Assembly (NCBI RefSeq): GCF_944323605.1
Contig: NZ_CALUTC010000003.1
Span: 96,736 to 160,735, forward strand
From: an uncultured Campylobacter sp.
GTDB lineage: Bacteria > Campylobacterota > Campylobacteria > Campylobacterales > Campylobacteraceae
Direction: 5' to 3'
Length of the DNA: 64,000 nt
Positions within the stretch are counted from its first letter, which is position 1. Each line of letters opens with the position of its first letter. This document shows positions 1-10,671 of this stretch, one piece after another. The position numbers were made by a program, and so were the translations under genes. The notes beneath the pieces are model-generated. The model was not told the DNA's origin. It worked only from the letters and a program-made list of their open reading frames with translations, and made no database searches.

Positions 1-90
1 CATCACTTCAATTTTAACAAATATAATTAAAAATACAAAAATAAAAGCAAATTTAAGCAATATATGATAAAATTATAGCTTTTAATAAAC

Positions 91-96
91 TATAAT
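91..96 (+). promoter_or_regulatory. -10 box for rpmH operon
   Basis: A perfect TATAAT lies 18 bases before the rpmH ATG, in an A/T-rich stretch as is usual for Campylobacter sigma-70 promoters, which lack a conserved -35 box. An AAGGA ribosome site follows at 104-108. Bases 1-90 hold no gene that I can support. Confidence 0.6.
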
Positions 97-113
97 GATT
101 AAGAAGGAAAAAG

Positions 114-248
114 ATGAAAAGAACATATCAACCACACAATACGCCAAGAAAAAGAACGCACGGTTTTCGTCTTCGTATGAAAACAAAAAGTGGTCGTAAA
201 ATCATAAATGCAAGAAGAGCTAAAGGTAGAAAAAGATTAGCAGTTTAA
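114..248 (+). CDS. rpmH: 50S ribosomal protein L34
   Basis: The 44-residue product starts [18 protein letters not shown] and is rich in Arg and Lys throughout, which is diagnostic for bacterial L34 of the large ribosomal subunit. The ATG follows AAGGA at good spacing. It is the first gene of the conserved rpmH-rnpA-yidD-yidC-jag-mnmE cluster. Its last codons overlap the probable start of rnpA, so the two are likely translationally coupled. Confidence 0.97.
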   Translation: MKRTYQPHNTPRKRTHGFRLRMKTKSGRKIINARRAKGRKRLAV

Positions 249-580
249 GCAAAATAAGCACCATAAGTGATGCTTTTGAATTTAGCGAACTTTACAAAAA
301 TGCTAATAAATGGCATTGTGTAGGGGTTATCATCTTTTATCTACCTTGTGATGAGATGAAAGTTGCATTTGTTGCTAGTAAGAAAGTAGGGAAATCTGTT
401 CTTAGAAACAGGGCAAAAAGACTTTTAAGAGTAGTTTTTTCTAGCTTGAGTGATACTTTATCTGTAGGTAAGTATGCGTTTGTAGCCAAGAGTGATTTTA
501 AAGACTTGGATTACTTAACTTTTAAAAAAAATATTATTTGGGGGCTTAAGAAGTTAAAATGTTTAGATCCTTGTGTATAG
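236..580 (+). CDS. rnpA: Ribonuclease P protein component, likely non-AUG start
   Basis: RnpA binds the RNase P RNA and helps mature tRNA 5' ends. The signature [16 protein letters not shown] is present. The first ATG (356) would remove about 40 residues that are clearly RnpA-like ([19 protein letters not shown]). The frame is open upstream to a stop at 227-229 and contains no ATG, GTG or TTG in that stretch. I favour ATT at 236, preceded by AAGG at 223-226, giving 114 residues, a normal length for the family. This start overlaps the end of rpmH, consistent with coupling. The family call is firm; the exact start is inference. Confidence 0.85.
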   Translation: MSSLSKISTISDAFEFSELYKNANKWHCVGVIIFYLPCDEMKVAFVASKKVGKSVLRNRAKRLLRVVFSSLSDTLSVGKYAFVAKSDFKDLDYLTFKKNIIWGLKKLKCLDPCV

Positions 581-891
581 CTTTACTTGATTTTTATCAA
601 AAATTTTTAACTATTTTAAAGCCTTCTTGTTGTAGGTTCTACCCAAGTTGTTCCGAATACGCTAGATGGCAGTTTAAAAAGCAAAATATTATAAAGGCTT
701 TTTTTTTAAGTTTTTTTAGAATTATAAGATGTAATCCATATTGCAAGGGAGGCTTTGACTACCCTCTAGTTCATAAGACGGATTTTAAACTAAGCACATA
801 TAAAAATTCTATGCGTATAGACTTTTTTTACATACATTACAAGGGCAATGAATTTTATATGATTAAAAATATCTTTAAAGGACAAAAGTGA
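559..891 (+). CDS. yidD: Membrane protein insertion efficiency factor YidD
   Basis: The 110-residue product carries the YidD hallmarks: a short N-terminal hydrophobic helix, the Cys-rich core PSCCRFYPSCSEYA and RCNPYCKGGFDYP. YidD is a small membrane-associated protein that assists YidC-dependent insertion. It overlaps the end of rnpA by 22 bases and the GTG start of yidC by 4, so the cluster is tightly coupled. The tail after residue 75 is not conserved in the family as I know it. Confidence 0.95.
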   Translation: MFRSLCIALLDFYQKFLTILKPSCCRFYPSCSEYARWQFKKQNIIKAFFLSFFRIIRCNPYCKGGFDYPLVHKTDFKLSTYKNSMRIDFFYIHYKGNEFYMIKNIFKGQK

Positions 892-2504
892 ATAATCAAA
901 GAGACCCAAAACAGCAACAAAGAGTTATCATAGCAGTTGCTTTATCCTTTTTGTTTTTTTTGATTTACAGTGAATTTTTTATGAAGCCTCAAGTTGGCGA
1001 CCAAAATTTAAGCACTAATTCCACAAAAAGCGAATTTAATGCAAGTCAAAATCTTAGCGAAAATGTTCAAAATGTAGCTCCGACATTAAATACTTTTCAG
1101 CAGCCTCAAAATTTAGATTCAAATTTAAGTTCAAATAAAACATTATCAGTAATTAAAAGTAAGCATTTTGAAGCTAAGATAGATGATTTAGGAAGAATAT
1201 CAAGTTTTAAACTTTTAGATTCTAAATACAAAGATGATAAAAACGAGGCTATAGATCTTATAGCAAGTAATTCTTACGCAAAACCGCTTGAAATAAGATT
1301 TAGCGATACAAGTTTAAATTCTTTAGCTTTTAAAGTATCTTATAATGCCGATAAGTCAGAGCTTTTTATAGACGAAAATTCATCTGCTACTTTAAATTTG
1401 GTGCAAAATTTAAATGGATTGATAGTAAGAAAGCAAATAACCTTTTATGAGCTTGGAAACTACGAGCTTTCTGTAGGACTGTCATCTGATGCAGCTTATT
1501 TTATAAGCACTGGTTCTAGACCTAGTGTAGCTGTGGATAATTTTACAGTGCATGGAGCTTTATTATTAGATAATGAGGATACCATACACACTTACGAAGA
1601 TGGAGATGTAGATGCCGATGAAAGCTTTAATAATATCTTTGTAGCTTCAGCATTTGACAGGTATTATTCCACATTTTTTTATAGCTTTGATAAGCCTTTA
1701 AATATAGTTGTAAGCAAAGACAAAGAAGAAAATTCAGTGCTTTTTGCACACTCTCAAAATGAATTTAAAGCAAAGGGTTATATAGGTGCTAAAGAACACA
1801 CTACTTTAAGAGCCATAGATGAAAGACTTGATGTTGTAGTTGAGTATGGTTGGTTCACTTTCATAGCAAAGCCTATGTTTGATTTCTTAAATTTCTTGTA
1901 TGCTTATATAGGAAATTGGGGTTGGGCTATTGTGGTTATGACTTTGATAGTGCGTTTGGTTTTATTCCCACTCACATACAAATCTATGATATCTATGAAT
2001 AAGCTAAAGGATTTAGCACCAAAAATGAAAGATATAAGGGATAAATACAAAGGAGATCCTCAAAAGATGAATTTGCATATGATGGAGCTTTATAAAAAGC
2101 ATGGTGCAAATCCTATGAGTGGTTGTCTGCCAATACTACTACAAATTCCTTTGTTCTTTGCTATATATAGAGTTTTGCTTAATGCCATAGAGTTAAAAGG
2201 TGCGTATTGGGCTTTATGGATAAATGATTTGTCTGTTATGGATCCTTATTTTATCTTGCCTATATTAATGGGACTTACTATGTTTTTGCAGCAACATATC
2301 ACTCCTATGGCTATACAAGATCCTTTACAAGCTAAGATTATGAAATATTTGCCACTAGTATTTATAATATTTTTTATAACCTTTCCTGCCGGTCTTACTC
2401 TTTATTGGTTTATAAACAATCTTTGTTCCTTGATACAACAATGGGTTATAAACAAGCTTTTTGAGAAAGAACATAAACGCAAAGAAAGCGAGGAAAAGAA
2501 ATGA
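888..2504 (+). CDS. yidC: Membrane protein insertase YidC
   Basis: The 538-residue product has an N-terminal transmembrane helix (about 12-31), a large periplasmic domain (about 60-330) and the C-terminal Oxa1/YidC domain with several helices, including GNWGWAIVVMTLIVRL and GCLPILLQIPLFFAIYRVL. It inserts and folds inner-membrane proteins, alone or with SecYEG. It begins with GTG overlapping yidD and ends in the jag start (ATGAGA over TGA). Length and architecture are normal for Gram-negative YidC. Confidence 0.97.
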   Translation: MNNQRDPKQQQRVIIAVALSFLFFLIYSEFFMKPQVGDQNLSTNSTKSEFNASQNLSENVQNVAPTLNTFQQPQNLDSNLSSNKTLSVIKSKHFEAKIDDLGRISSFKLLDSKYKDDKNEAIDLIASNSYAKPLEIRFSDTSLNSLAFKVSYNADKSELFIDENSSATLNLVQNLNGLIVRKQITFYELGNYELSVGLSSDAAYFISTGSRPSVAVDNFTVHGALLLDNEDTIHTYEDGDVDADESFNNIFVASAFDRYYSTFFYSFDKPLNIVVSKDKEENSVLFAHSQNEFKAKGYIGAKEHTTLRAIDERLDVVVEYGWFTFIAKPMFDFLNFLYAYIGNWGWAIVVMTLIVRLVLFPLTYKSMISMNKLKDLAPKMKDIRDKYKGDPQKMNLHMMELYKKHGANPMSGCLPILLQIPLFFAIYRVLLNAIELKGAYWALWINDLSVMDPYFILPILMGLTMFLQQHITPMAIQDPLQAKIMKYLPLVFIIFFITFPAGLTLYWFINNLCSLIQQWVINKLFEKEHKRKESEEKK

Positions 2505-3316
2505 GAATAGAAGCTATTGATTTACAGGCTGCTTTGACAAAGGCTTCAAATGAGCTTTCTTGTTCTGTTGTTGATTTGGAGTATGATATTTTACAATACC
2601 CAAAAAAAGGTTTTTTAGGCATAGGTAAAAAAAATGCTATCATAGAAGCAAGATGCTTGAAAAAAACACAAGAAAAAAAGAATGCTGAAAAAAAATACAA
2701 AGAAAAAAACAGTAACGATAAACATAAGATAAAACAACAAAAACAAAGTGCTCAAAAACCTGTTCAAAAGGATAATGCTAGACAAAAATACACCGTAAAA
2801 AGCGATGATATATTTAAAGATTTTCATAAGGAAAATCATTCTGATAGAAATCCAGACGATTTATTAGACGAGATAAAAAAGCAGATAGAAAGTTTGTTTT
2901 CAAAGTCTTGCTTTAATATCTCATTACAAGAAGTTAGCTTTTATGATAAAAACTGTATTTTAATAAAATTTGACGGAGAAGATGTAGCCTTGATGATAGG
3001 TAAAGAAGCTCATAGATATAAGGCTCTTTCTTATCTTTTGCATAATTGGATAAATTCAAAATATAAATTTTTAATAAGACTAGAGATAGCACAGTTCTTA
3101 GAAAATCAAAGCAATGCCATAGAATCTTATGTAAATTCTGTAATAGAAAAAGTAAATCAAGAGGGCAGGGCTCAAACCAAACACTTAGATGGAGTGTTGA
3201 TAAAAATAGCTCTTGAGAAGCTAAGAAAAGAATTTCCAAATAAATATGTAGCCATAAAAGAGCAGGGCGAAAAAAGAATTATCATAATAAACGATTTTCA
3301 AAAAAAAGATGAATGA
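2501..3316 (+). CDS. jag: Jag/KhpB RNA-binding protein
   Basis: The 271-residue protein has an N-terminal Jag domain (about 1-50, ending [13 protein letters not shown]), a long Lys/Gln-rich linker (about 55-110), a KH domain (core [18 protein letters not shown] near 165-185) and an R3H domain at the C-terminus. The family binds RNA and is encoded beside yidC in many bacteria. It overlaps yidC by 4 bases and mnmE by 8. The charged linker is unusually long and repetitive in Lys codons. Confidence 0.92.
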   Translation: MRIEAIDLQAALTKASNELSCSVVDLEYDILQYPKKGFLGIGKKNAIIEARCLKKTQEKKNAEKKYKEKNSNDKHKIKQQKQSAQKPVQKDNARQKYTVKSDDIFKDFHKENHSDRNPDDLLDEIKKQIESLFSKSCFNISLQEVSFYDKNCILIKFDGEDVALMIGKEAHRYKALSYLLHNWINSKYKFLIRLEIAQFLENQSNAIESYVNSVIEKVNQEGRAQTKHLDGVLIKIALEKLRKEFPNKYVAIKEQGEKRIIIINDFQKKDE

Positions 3317-4631
3317 TACTATAGTCGCACCAGCTAGTGCATATGGTCTAGGAGCTATTAGCATAGTAAGACTTAGTGGGGAATTGTCCTACGAACTTGG
3401 TTTAAGACTATCAAAAAAAAAGATTTTAAAACCCAGATTTGCTACTTTTACAAGATTATTTAAAGATAATGATGATTTTATTGATGAGGCTATACTTATA
3501 TACTTTAAAGCACCATATAGCTTTACTGGAGAGGATATACTTGAATTTCAAATACACGGCGGCGTAACAAGTTCTCAAATTTTGATAAATGAAATTTTAA
3601 AGCACGGTATAAGACTTGCAAATCCCGGAGAATTTAGCAAAAGAGCTGTTTTAAATGGAAAAATGGATCTGTTAAAAGCCGTAAGCATTCAAGAATTAAT
3701 ATCCGCAAAATCTCTTAGTGCAGCAAATATAATAGCTAGAAATTTAAAAGGTGATTTGAGTGCATTTTTAAATAAAATTAGATTGGATTTGGTAAAAACT
3801 CTATCTTTTGTGGAAACTAGCATTGATTACGCTGACGATGACTTGCCGCAAGATTTGATAAATGAAATAAAAAAAATGTGTGATGATAATGCAAATACTT
3901 TAAGAAAAATATATGAGCTTTCTATTTCAAGGCGAGGTTTGATTCAAGGTTTTAAAATAGCCATAGTTGGAAAGCCAAATGTTGGAAAATCGTCTCTTTT
4001 AAATAAAATTTTAAGCTATGAAAGAGCTATAGTTTCAAGCGAAGCTGGCACTACGAGGGATTTTTTAGAAGAAGAAATTTTATTAGGCAAACATTTAGTA
4101 AGGATTATAGATACAGCCGGTATAAGAAAGGCTAATGATAAGATAGAAAAAAAAGGCATAGAATTTAGTAAAAATTATATACAAGAAGCTGATATTATCT
4201 TGGCTCTTTTTGATAATTCTAGACTTAAGGATAATGAGGATGATGAACTTTTAGAATTATTAAAAAATAGCAGCAAGAAAATTTTTTATATCTTAAATAA
4301 GTGTGATTTACCTTCAAAATTTAAAGCCGATATAAAATGCTTAAAACTTTGCGTAAATGATGATATAAGCGAGCTAAAACAAGCTCTTATAAATTATTTA
4401 GACAGTCTTGATAGCACTGATATTTTAGTTTCTAACACAAGCTTACTAGAATCATTTAAAAAAGCTTATGAAGCCATTCTTAGATCAAAATCATTGCTAA
4501 ATGAAAGCACTTTGGAACTTTTTGCCTTCGAATTAAATTTGGCTATAAATGAAATATCAAAATTTACTAAGGATTTTTCTTACAATGAACTTTTAGATGA
4601 AATGTTTAGTAATTTTTGCTTAGGAAAATGA
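3309..4631 (+). CDS. mnmE: tRNA U34 modification GTPase MnmE
   Basis: This 440-residue GTPase works with MnmG to make the 5-carboxymethylaminomethyl group on U34 of certain tRNAs. The N-terminal TrmE domain (about 1-115), a helical region and an embedded G domain are visible. The G1 motif [10 protein letters not shown] lies near 220, DTAG near 265, NKCD near 330, and the family C-terminal FCLGK ends the protein. It overlaps jag and is separated from purL by 10 bases. Confidence 0.97.
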   Translation: MNDTIVAPASAYGLGAISIVRLSGELSYELGLRLSKKKILKPRFATFTRLFKDNDDFIDEAILIYFKAPYSFTGEDILEFQIHGGVTSSQILINEILKHGIRLANPGEFSKRAVLNGKMDLLKAVSIQELISAKSLSAANIIARNLKGDLSAFLNKIRLDLVKTLSFVETSIDYADDDLPQDLINEIKKMCDDNANTLRKIYELSISRRGLIQGFKIAIVGKPNVGKSSLLNKILSYERAIVSSEAGTTRDFLEEEILLGKHLVRIIDTAGIRKANDKIEKKGIEFSKNYIQEADIILALFDNSRLKDNEDDELLELLKNSSKKIFYILNKCDLPSKFKADIKCLKLCVNDDISELKQALINYLDSLDSTDILVSNTSLLESFKKAYEAILRSKSLLNESTLELFAFELNLAINEISKFTKDFSYNELLDEMFSNFCLGK

Positions 4632-4641
4632 AAGGTTAGTT

Positions 4642-6819
4642 ATGGATAAGGATACTATAAAAGCACATAAGATAAGTGATGAAGAGTATGTTGAAATTTT
4701 AAAAATTTTGGGACGAGAGCCAAATTTATTAGAACTAGGCGTTATTTCTGCTATGTGGAGCGAGCATTGTTCTTATAAATCAAGCAAAAAATACCTAAAA
4801 GGTTTTCCTAGTAAAGCAGATTGGGTTATACAAGGACCCGGAGAAAATGCAGGTGTTATAGATATAGGCAAAGGAATGGCTGCAGTTTTCAAAATAGAAA
4901 GCCATAACCACCCAAGCTTTATAGAGCCTTTTGCCGGAGCTGCTACCGGAGTTGGCGGTATCTTTAGAGACGTTTTTACTATGGGGGCTAGAGTTGTTGC
5001 TTCTATGAATTCGCTTAAATTTGGCGATTTAAAAGATAAAAAAACATCTAAAAAGCAAAAATATCTAGTCAAGGGAGTAGCAAACGGGATTTCTCATTAC
5101 GGAAACTGTGTAGGTGTGCCTACTGTTGGCGGAGAAACGAATTTTAATCCCTGTTTTAATGGCAATATCTTGGTCAATGCTTTTGCACTAGGTGTTTGCA
5201 AAATAAAAGATATTTTTTACGCTAAAGCAGAAGGAGAGGGAAATTTAGTTATTTATGCTGGTTCAAAGACTGGTAGAGACGGTCTTGGTGGTGCTGTTAT
5301 GTCAAGCGACAGTTTCAATGAAGAAAGTAAAAAATTAAGACCAACAGTGCAAATAGGAGATCCTTTCACTGAAAAATTGCTAATGGAAGCTTGTTTAGAG
5401 CTTTTTAAAACAGATTATGTAGTTGGGATACAGGATATGGGTGCAGCAGGTCTTACTTCTAGCTCTTTTGAAATGGCTGGTAGAAGTGCTAGTGGAATGA
5501 AACTATACCTAGATAAAGTGCCTATGCGTGAAGACGGTATGAGTCCTTACGAGCTAATGCTAAGCGAATCGCAAGAACGTATGTTAATATGCGTAAAAAG
5601 GGGCTTTGAACAAAATGTTATAGATATATTTTCTAAGTGGAATTTAGACTGTGCAGTTGTAGGAGAGGTTACTAACACTTCTAAAATGGAGCTTTTTTGG
5701 CATGGAAAGCTTGTAGGCTCTTTGCCGATAAATGAGCTTAGTGAAAATTCGCCAGTGCTTGATAGAGAGGTATCAAAACCAAAATATTTAGAGGATATAA
5801 AATCATATAAATTTAAACTAAAACTAGGAGCTAAAGAGCTTTTTTTAAAAATGCTTAGCAACGAGAATGTGTGTGATAAAGGCTTTATATACGAGCAATT
5901 TGACAATACAGTGCAAACAAATACCATAAAATCGCACGGAAAAAGCGGTGCAGCCATCATAAGAGTAAAAGAAAACAATGCACTTTTAGCGATGGCTTGT
6001 GAGTGTAACTCAAATTTAGTTTATATAAATCCAAAAATAGGCTCGGCTTTAAATGTAGCAAATGCCGCTAGAAAAGTAGTTTGTGCTGGGGCAAAACCTT
6101 TAGCTATAAGTGATTGTTTAAATTTTGGAAATCCTCAAAATCCAGAAGTTATGTGGCAGTTTCAAGAGTCCTGCGAGGGCATAAAGGAGGCTTGTTTAAA
6201 GCTTAATACCCCAGTTATAAGTGGTAATGTTTCTTTATACAATGAAACAGACGGTGTTAGCATATATCCTAGCCCAACTATTGTCTGTGTTGGTTTAAAT
6301 GCCGATGAAAATAAAGCTATATTCTCACATATAAATGAAGATAGGCTAAAATTTTATTTATTAGGTGATACAAAATACGATTTTTCAGCCTCATTAGCAG
6401 CAACCGTGCAAGATAATATAGTAGCAGGAGAATTAAAAGAATTTGACTATGAAAAAGAACTAGCTTTATGGAGGCTTTTGCAAAGAGCAAATGAAAAATC
6501 CTTGCTTTCTTGTGCAAATAATGTAGGAATCGGCGGCATGGCTATATCACTGGCTAAGATTTTTGCTCATTCGACTGTTGGTTGTGAGCTCAAAACAGGC
6601 TTTGAAGATGAGGCTTTGCTTTTTAGTCAAAGCCCAAGTAGAGCCATAGTATCCTTAAAAGATGATGAAGAATTTTTAAAGCTTTGTGAGGAAGAAAATG
6701 TAAAAGCTACATTTTTAGGCTTTAGCATACAAAAAAATATTTTTAAACTAGACAAGATAGAGCTTACTTTAGATGAGTTAAAAAAAGTGTATTTTAACAG
6801 CTTTAGGGATATTTTATGA
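4642..6819 (+). CDS. purL: Phosphoribosylformylglycinamidine synthase subunit PurL
   Basis: PurL performs the ATP-dependent amidation of FGAR in purine synthesis. At 725 residues this is the small-type enzyme that needs PurS and PurQ partners, neither of which is in the window. The AIRS-type halves are clear, for example SAMWSEHCSYKSSK near 37, KIESHNHPSFIEPF near 90 and SDCLNFGNPQNPEVMW near 490. It shares ATGA with the next gene. Confidence 0.97.
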   Translation: MDKDTIKAHKISDEEYVEILKILGREPNLLELGVISAMWSEHCSYKSSKKYLKGFPSKADWVIQGPGENAGVIDIGKGMAAVFKIESHNHPSFIEPFAGAATGVGGIFRDVFTMGARVVASMNSLKFGDLKDKKTSKKQKYLVKGVANGISHYGNCVGVPTVGGETNFNPCFNGNILVNAFALGVCKIKDIFYAKAEGEGNLVIYAGSKTGRDGLGGAVMSSDSFNEESKKLRPTVQIGDPFTEKLLMEACLELFKTDYVVGIQDMGAAGLTSSSFEMAGRSASGMKLYLDKVPMREDGMSPYELMLSESQERMLICVKRGFEQNVIDIFSKWNLDCAVVGEVTNTSKMELFWHGKLVGSLPINELSENSPVLDREVSKPKYLEDIKSYKFKLKLGAKELFLKMLSNENVCDKGFIYEQFDNTVQTNTIKSHGKSGAAIIRVKENNALLAMACECNSNLVYINPKIGSALNVANAARKVVCAGAKPLAISDCLNFGNPQNPEVMWQFQESCEGIKEACLKLNTPVISGNVSLYNETDGVSIYPSPTIVCVGLNADENKAIFSHINEDRLKFYLLGDTKYDFSASLAATVQDNIVAGELKEFDYEKELALWRLLQRANEKSLLSCANNVGIGGMAISLAKIFAHSTVGCELKTGFEDEALLFSQSPSRAIVSLKDDEEFLKLCEEENVKATFLGFSIQKNIFKLDKIELTLDELKKVYFNSFRDIL

Positions 6820-7574
6820 GTTTTATTTTGCTTTTAGTGGCTATTTTAGCATTTTATTGGTATTTTAAGACTTGGGGAAAAGGCGATATTTTAGGCGGTG
6901 TTAAAGGTTTTGCCAAAGGTTTTAGAGAGGGTATGCTAGAAGAGAGGATAGATGAATATAAAAAAAGAATGAACTACTACGTAATAGCACTTTTAGCAAA
7001 GATAGCAAAAAGCGATGGTAGGGTTAGCGAAAATGAAGCTGATATGATATCTCAAATTTTAGATGCTAATGCAAAGGATAAAAGAGAGAGAGAATTTTTA
7101 AAAGTTACATTTAACGAACATAAAGAAAATATAAATGATGTTTTTGCAGTAGCTAAAGAATTTACCAAAGAAGTGCCTTTAGCCAAAAGAGAATTTTTAA
7201 ATGTTTTAAATTTGCTAGTTTTTATGGCTTTTGTAGATGGAGAGATAAATAGCAAAAAAGAAGAAATTTTACAAGAAATAGCTAGAGCTTTTGATATAAG
7301 CAAATACGAACTTGACGATTTTATAAAAAATATAAGCTCTATGAAAACTACATTACCTAAAAACATGAGTTTAGATGAGGCTTATGAAATTTTGAATGTA
7401 TCAAAAAACGTATCTTTAAACGAGCTTAAAAAAAGATATAGAGAATTAGCTAAAAAATACCACCCAGATATTTTAAATGCGAATAATGTTAGTCAAAAAG
7501 AGCTTGAAGAAGGGGTTGTTAAATTTCGTAAAATAAATGAAGCATACGAGCTTATAAAAAAGAATCTATCTTAG
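6816..7574 (+). CDS. TerB and J-domain membrane co-chaperone (DjlA-like)
   Basis: The 252-residue protein has an N-terminal membrane helix (about 2-18), a TerB-like helical domain (about 50-165) and a C-terminal J domain (about 185-250) with the HPD motif in KKYHPDIL. This order matches DjlA-type co-chaperones that stimulate DnaK at the inner membrane. It overlaps the purL stop by 4 bases, the same neighbour relation as in C. jejuni as I recall it. Clients are unknown. Confidence 0.88.
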   Translation: MSFILLLVAILAFYWYFKTWGKGDILGGVKGFAKGFREGMLEERIDEYKKRMNYYVIALLAKIAKSDGRVSENEADMISQILDANAKDKREREFLKVTFNEHKENINDVFAVAKEFTKEVPLAKREFLNVLNLLVFMAFVDGEINSKKEEILQEIARAFDISKYELDDFIKNISSMKTTLPKNMSLDEAYEILNVSKNVSLNELKKRYRELAKKYHPDILNANNVSQKELEEGVVKFRKINEAYELIKKNLS

Positions 7575-7585
7575 AGCAAATAAAA

Positions 7586-8530
7586 ATGTTTATAAAAAAG
7601 CTTGTTTTTTTATCCTTATTCATTTATACTTTTGCCTTTGCTTGTGATGAGGCTAAGACTTGTTTTGACTTGGCTGAAAAGGCTTATGATTCATCTGATC
7701 TTAAAACAGCGGCTAAGTTGTATGAAAAGGCTTGCGAGCTTGATTATGCTAAGGCTTGTTATACTTTGGGAATTTTGCATTATAATTCAGATGAGAAAGA
7801 CTTTAAAAAAATATTTACGCTTTGGCAAAAAGCTTGTGATATGAATGAGGTATTTGCTTGCACTAATTTAGCTTATTTATACGAAACTGGAAAAGGCGTT
7901 GAGAAAAATGCTACAAAAGCAAAAATTCTTAATGAAAAGGCTTGTGAAATGAAAGATTCATTTGCTTGTCATAATCTGGCTATATCATATGATGAATTAA
8001 ATATGCTTGATAAAGCAAAAGAAATTTATATGAAAGCTTGTTATGAAATGCAAGATGGTGATTCTTGTGCAGCTCTTGCTTATTCATATTATAATAAGGA
8101 CAAAAATTATAAAAAAGCAGCTGTTTTATGGCAAAAGGCTTGTGATATGAATAGAGCTGATGCTTGTTTTAATTTAGGGGTTTTGTATGAAAAAGCTAGA
8201 GGAGTTGAAAAGAATTTTTCAAAAGCAAAAAATCTGTATGAAAAGGCTTGCGACATGAATGAAGCTAGATCTTGCAATAATCTTGGTGCTTTTTATTATA
8301 ATGCTACTGGGGTGCAAAGAGACTATAAAAAAGCTTATATTTTTTATAAAAAGTCTTGCGATATGAATGAAGCTGTTGCTTGTAAAAACCTCGCTTTTTT
8401 GTATGAAAATTCTATGGGAATTGAAGAAGATATCGATAAAGCTACAGATTTATACGGTAAAGCTTGTTATTTAGGGAACAAAGAAGCTTGTTATTCTTAT
8501 AAAGCATTGGTTTTATGGTTTTTTGAATAA
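7586..8530 (+). CDS. Secreted Cys-rich Sel1-repeat protein (Hcp-like)
   Basis: The 314-residue product has a signal peptide ending FAFA before CDEAK. Seven to eight Sel1-like repeats of about 34-36 residues follow, with recurring KACDMNE-A-ACxNLG. Each repeat has two cysteines eight residues apart, as in the Helicobacter cysteine-rich proteins, where they form disulfides. Those are exported proteins thought to act as scaffolds or adhesins. It starts 11 bases after the J-domain gene. No enzymatic residues are evident and the function is not known. Confidence 0.85.
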   Translation: MFIKKLVFLSLFIYTFAFACDEAKTCFDLAEKAYDSSDLKTAAKLYEKACELDYAKACYTLGILHYNSDEKDFKKIFTLWQKACDMNEVFACTNLAYLYETGKGVEKNATKAKILNEKACEMKDSFACHNLAISYDELNMLDKAKEIYMKACYEMQDGDSCAALAYSYYNKDKNYKKAAVLWQKACDMNRADACFNLGVLYEKARGVEKNFSKAKNLYEKACDMNEARSCNNLGAFYYNATGVQRDYKKAYIFYKKSCDMNEAVACKNLAFLYENSMGIEEDIDKATDLYGKACYLGNKEACYSYKALVLWFFE

Positions 8531-8568
8531 ATGAAATTTGTTTATACTTTTTAGCGTTTATTAAACAA

Positions 8569-8574
8569 TATAAT
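8569..8574 (+). promoter_or_regulatory. -10 box upstream of purH
   Basis: TATAAT in the context CAATATAATGAG lies 72 bases before the purH ATG. A strong AAGGAG ribosome site follows at 8636-8641. The leader between them shows no purine-riboswitch fold that I can recognise. Confidence 0.55.
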
Positions 8575-8646
8575 GAGAAAATAAAGAATTAAAACCATCA
8601 AAAATATACAAAAGAGCTGAAAAATTTAGACAGCTAAGGAGAGTCG

Positions 8647-10188
8647 ATGAAACGAGCTTTAATAAGCGTAAGTGATAAAAATGGAATATTAGATTTTGCA
8701 AAAGAGCTTGAAAATTTAGATTTTGAGTTGCTTAGCACAGGAGGGACTTTTAAGCTTTTAAAAGAAGCTGGTTTGAAAGTAATCGAAGTTAGTGATTTTA
8801 CAAAGAATGCCGAACTTTTTGAAGGTAGGGTAAAAACCTTGCATCCTAAAATTCACGGTGCAATACTTTATAAAAGAGATGATGAAAAGCATATAAAAGA
8901 GGCAAAAGAAAATGAAATTTCAAAGATAGATTTGGTTTGCGTAAATTTATATCCTTTTAAGGATACTACTAAAAAAACAAATGATTTTGATGAGATAATA
9001 GAAAATATCGACATAGGTGGTCCAAGCCTTTTAAGAGCTGCTGCAAAAAACCACAAAGATGTTTGGGTGCTTTGCGATAATAATGACTTTCAAACTGTGT
9101 TAAATTTTTTAAAAGAAAATGATGAAAATAAGTGCTTACAGTTAAGACAAAAGCTTATGATAAAAGCTTTTGAACATACAGCCCAGTATGATTGTTTTAT
9201 AGCAAACTATATGAATGAAAGGTTTAATCACGGATTTGGTGCTTATAAATTTATAAGTGCTAAAAAATGCTTTGATACAAAATACGGAGAAAACCCTCAT
9301 CAAAGGGGAGCTTTGTATGAATTTGAAGATTTTTTTAGTAAAAATTTCAAAGCTTTAAAAGGAGAAGCCTCCTTTAACAATCTAAATGATATAAACGCAG
9401 CCTTAAATTTAGCCTCATCTTTTGGAAATTCTCCAGCTATTGCCATAGTAAAACACGCAAATCCTTGCGGCTTTGCCATAAAAGAAAATTTGCTTCAAAG
9501 CTATATAAATGCTCTTAAATGTGATACAGTAAGTGCTTATGGTGGAGTTGTAGCTATAAATGGCACTTTAGATGAGGATTTAGCTAATAAAATCAATGAA
9601 ATTTATATAGAAGTGATTATAGCGGCAAATGTGGATAAAAAAGCCTTGGCTGTTTTTGAAAATAAAAAACGTATAAAAATTTTTACCCAAAATTCAGTTT
9701 TTTTGATACCGTCCCTTGATAAATACAGCTTTAAACATATAAATGGTGGTTTTATATATCAAGATAGCGATTATATAGATGAAAATGAGCTTAAAAACGC
9801 TAAGCTAGTCAGTGCTAGAAAGGCTAATGAAAAAGAATTTAAAGATCTAGAAATCGCACTTAAAATAGCAGCCTTAACTAAGTCAAATAATGTAGTCTAT
9901 GTAAAAGATGGTGCTATGGTAGCTATAGGTATGGGTATGACAAGCAGAGTAGATGCTGCAAAAGCTGCTATAATAAAGGCTAGAGATATGGGGCTTGATT
10001 TAAATGGCTGTGTATTAGCGTCTGAAGCATTTTTTCCCTTTAGAGATAGCATAGATGAAGCTAGCAAGGTTGGAGTAAAAGCTATAGTAGAGCCGGGCGG
10101 CAGTATAAGAGATAATGAGGTGATACAAGCCGCAGATGAATACGGTATAGCACTTTATTTTACGGGCGTAAGACACTTTTTACATTAA
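8647..10188 (+). CDS. purH: Bifunctional AICAR transformylase / IMP cyclohydrolase
   Basis: PurH does the last two steps to IMP. The 513-residue protein has the N-terminal MGS-like cyclohydrolase domain (about 1-140, [19 protein letters not shown] and [13 protein letters not shown]) and the C-terminal transformylase domain with KHANPCGFA near 270 and [13 protein letters not shown] near 480. The ATG has a strong RBS and its own promoter. It converges with the next minus-strand gene, overlapping it by 9 bases. Confidence 0.97.
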   Translation: MKRALISVSDKNGILDFAKELENLDFELLSTGGTFKLLKEAGLKVIEVSDFTKNAELFEGRVKTLHPKIHGAILYKRDDEKHIKEAKENEISKIDLVCVNLYPFKDTTKKTNDFDEIIENIDIGGPSLLRAAAKNHKDVWVLCDNNDFQTVLNFLKENDENKCLQLRQKLMIKAFEHTAQYDCFIANYMNERFNHGFGAYKFISAKKCFDTKYGENPHQRGALYEFEDFFSKNFKALKGEASFNNLNDINAALNLASSFGNSPAIAIVKHANPCGFAIKENLLQSYINALKCDTVSAYGGVVAINGTLDEDLANKINEIYIEVIIAANVDKKALAVFENKKRIKIFTQNSVFLIPSLDKYSFKHINGGFIYQDSDYIDENELKNAKLVSARKANEKEFKDLEIALKIAALTKSNNVVYVKDGAMVAIGMGMTSRVDAAKAAIIKARDMGLDLNGCVLASEAFFPFRDSIDEASKVGVKAIVEPGGSIRDNEVIQAADEYGIALYFTGVRHFLH

Positions 10189-10671
10189 ATTTATAAATTC
10201 TATTTTTACTGTAGTTTTTATAGATAAATCCTCTTTTAGCATTGTTAAATTTGGTGTCAAAAATACATTTTTAGATTTTTGCAAAGAGTTTATGAAAGCT
10301 ATGCTTTGCTCGAAACTGGATTTAAATTCAAGTAGCACAGTGTGCTTTAAGCTTAGTTTGTTGGATTTTGATGATGTTTGTATGTTTATAAAGGATATTT
10401 CTTGCTCTTTGGCTTTTGAGTAAATTTCATCTAAGGCACTTTTAAAATTAGAGTTAAAATTATTCAAAATCTCGTCTAACTCTTTCATTCGCTCGTTTTG
10501 TGTAGAAAGCTCGTCTTTTAGCTCACTAACAGTTTTTTGCTTTAAATCAAGCTCTTCATCATTTCTTAGACTAAATGCTAAAAATACGCCTAGCAGTGCC
10601 AATAAGATTAAAAGTAAAAATTTTTCTCTAAAATTTAGCCTATTTATGTAAAAAGCTAATTTTTCAGCCAT
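10180..10671 (-). CDS. Membrane protein with PilO/GspM-like layout
   Basis: I do not recognise this 163-residue protein as a named family. It has one transmembrane helix (about 16-35, [18 protein letters not shown]), a coiled-coil-like stretch (about 40-85) and a compact alpha/beta C-terminal part. That order (cytosolic start, single helix, coiled coil, small domain) resembles PilO/GspM inner-membrane platform proteins. It overlaps the upstream gene by 8 bases. The pilus or competence link is inference from topology. Confidence 0.65.
   Translation of the reverse strand: MAEKLAFYINRLNFREKFLLLILLALLGVFLAFSLRNDEELDLKQKTVSELKDELSTQNERMKELDEILNNFNSNFKSALDEIYSKAKEQEISFINIQTSSKSNKLSLKHTVLLEFKSSFEQSIAFINSLQKSKNVFLTPNLTMLKEDLSIKTTVKIEFINLM

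Noticed and set aside
1..113. Possible minus-strand gene starting at base 3
   Set aside because: Only the start codon would lie in the window, so it cannot be supported.
688..725. T9 and T7 runs inside yidD as phase-variation tracts
   Set aside because: They encode Phe/Leu in a hydrophobic helix of a conserved gene in very AT-rich DNA; nothing suggests selection for slippage.
8531..8646. Purine riboswitch in the purH leader
   Set aside because: I could not find the conserved three-stem aptamer core; the leader looks like a plain promoter and RBS.
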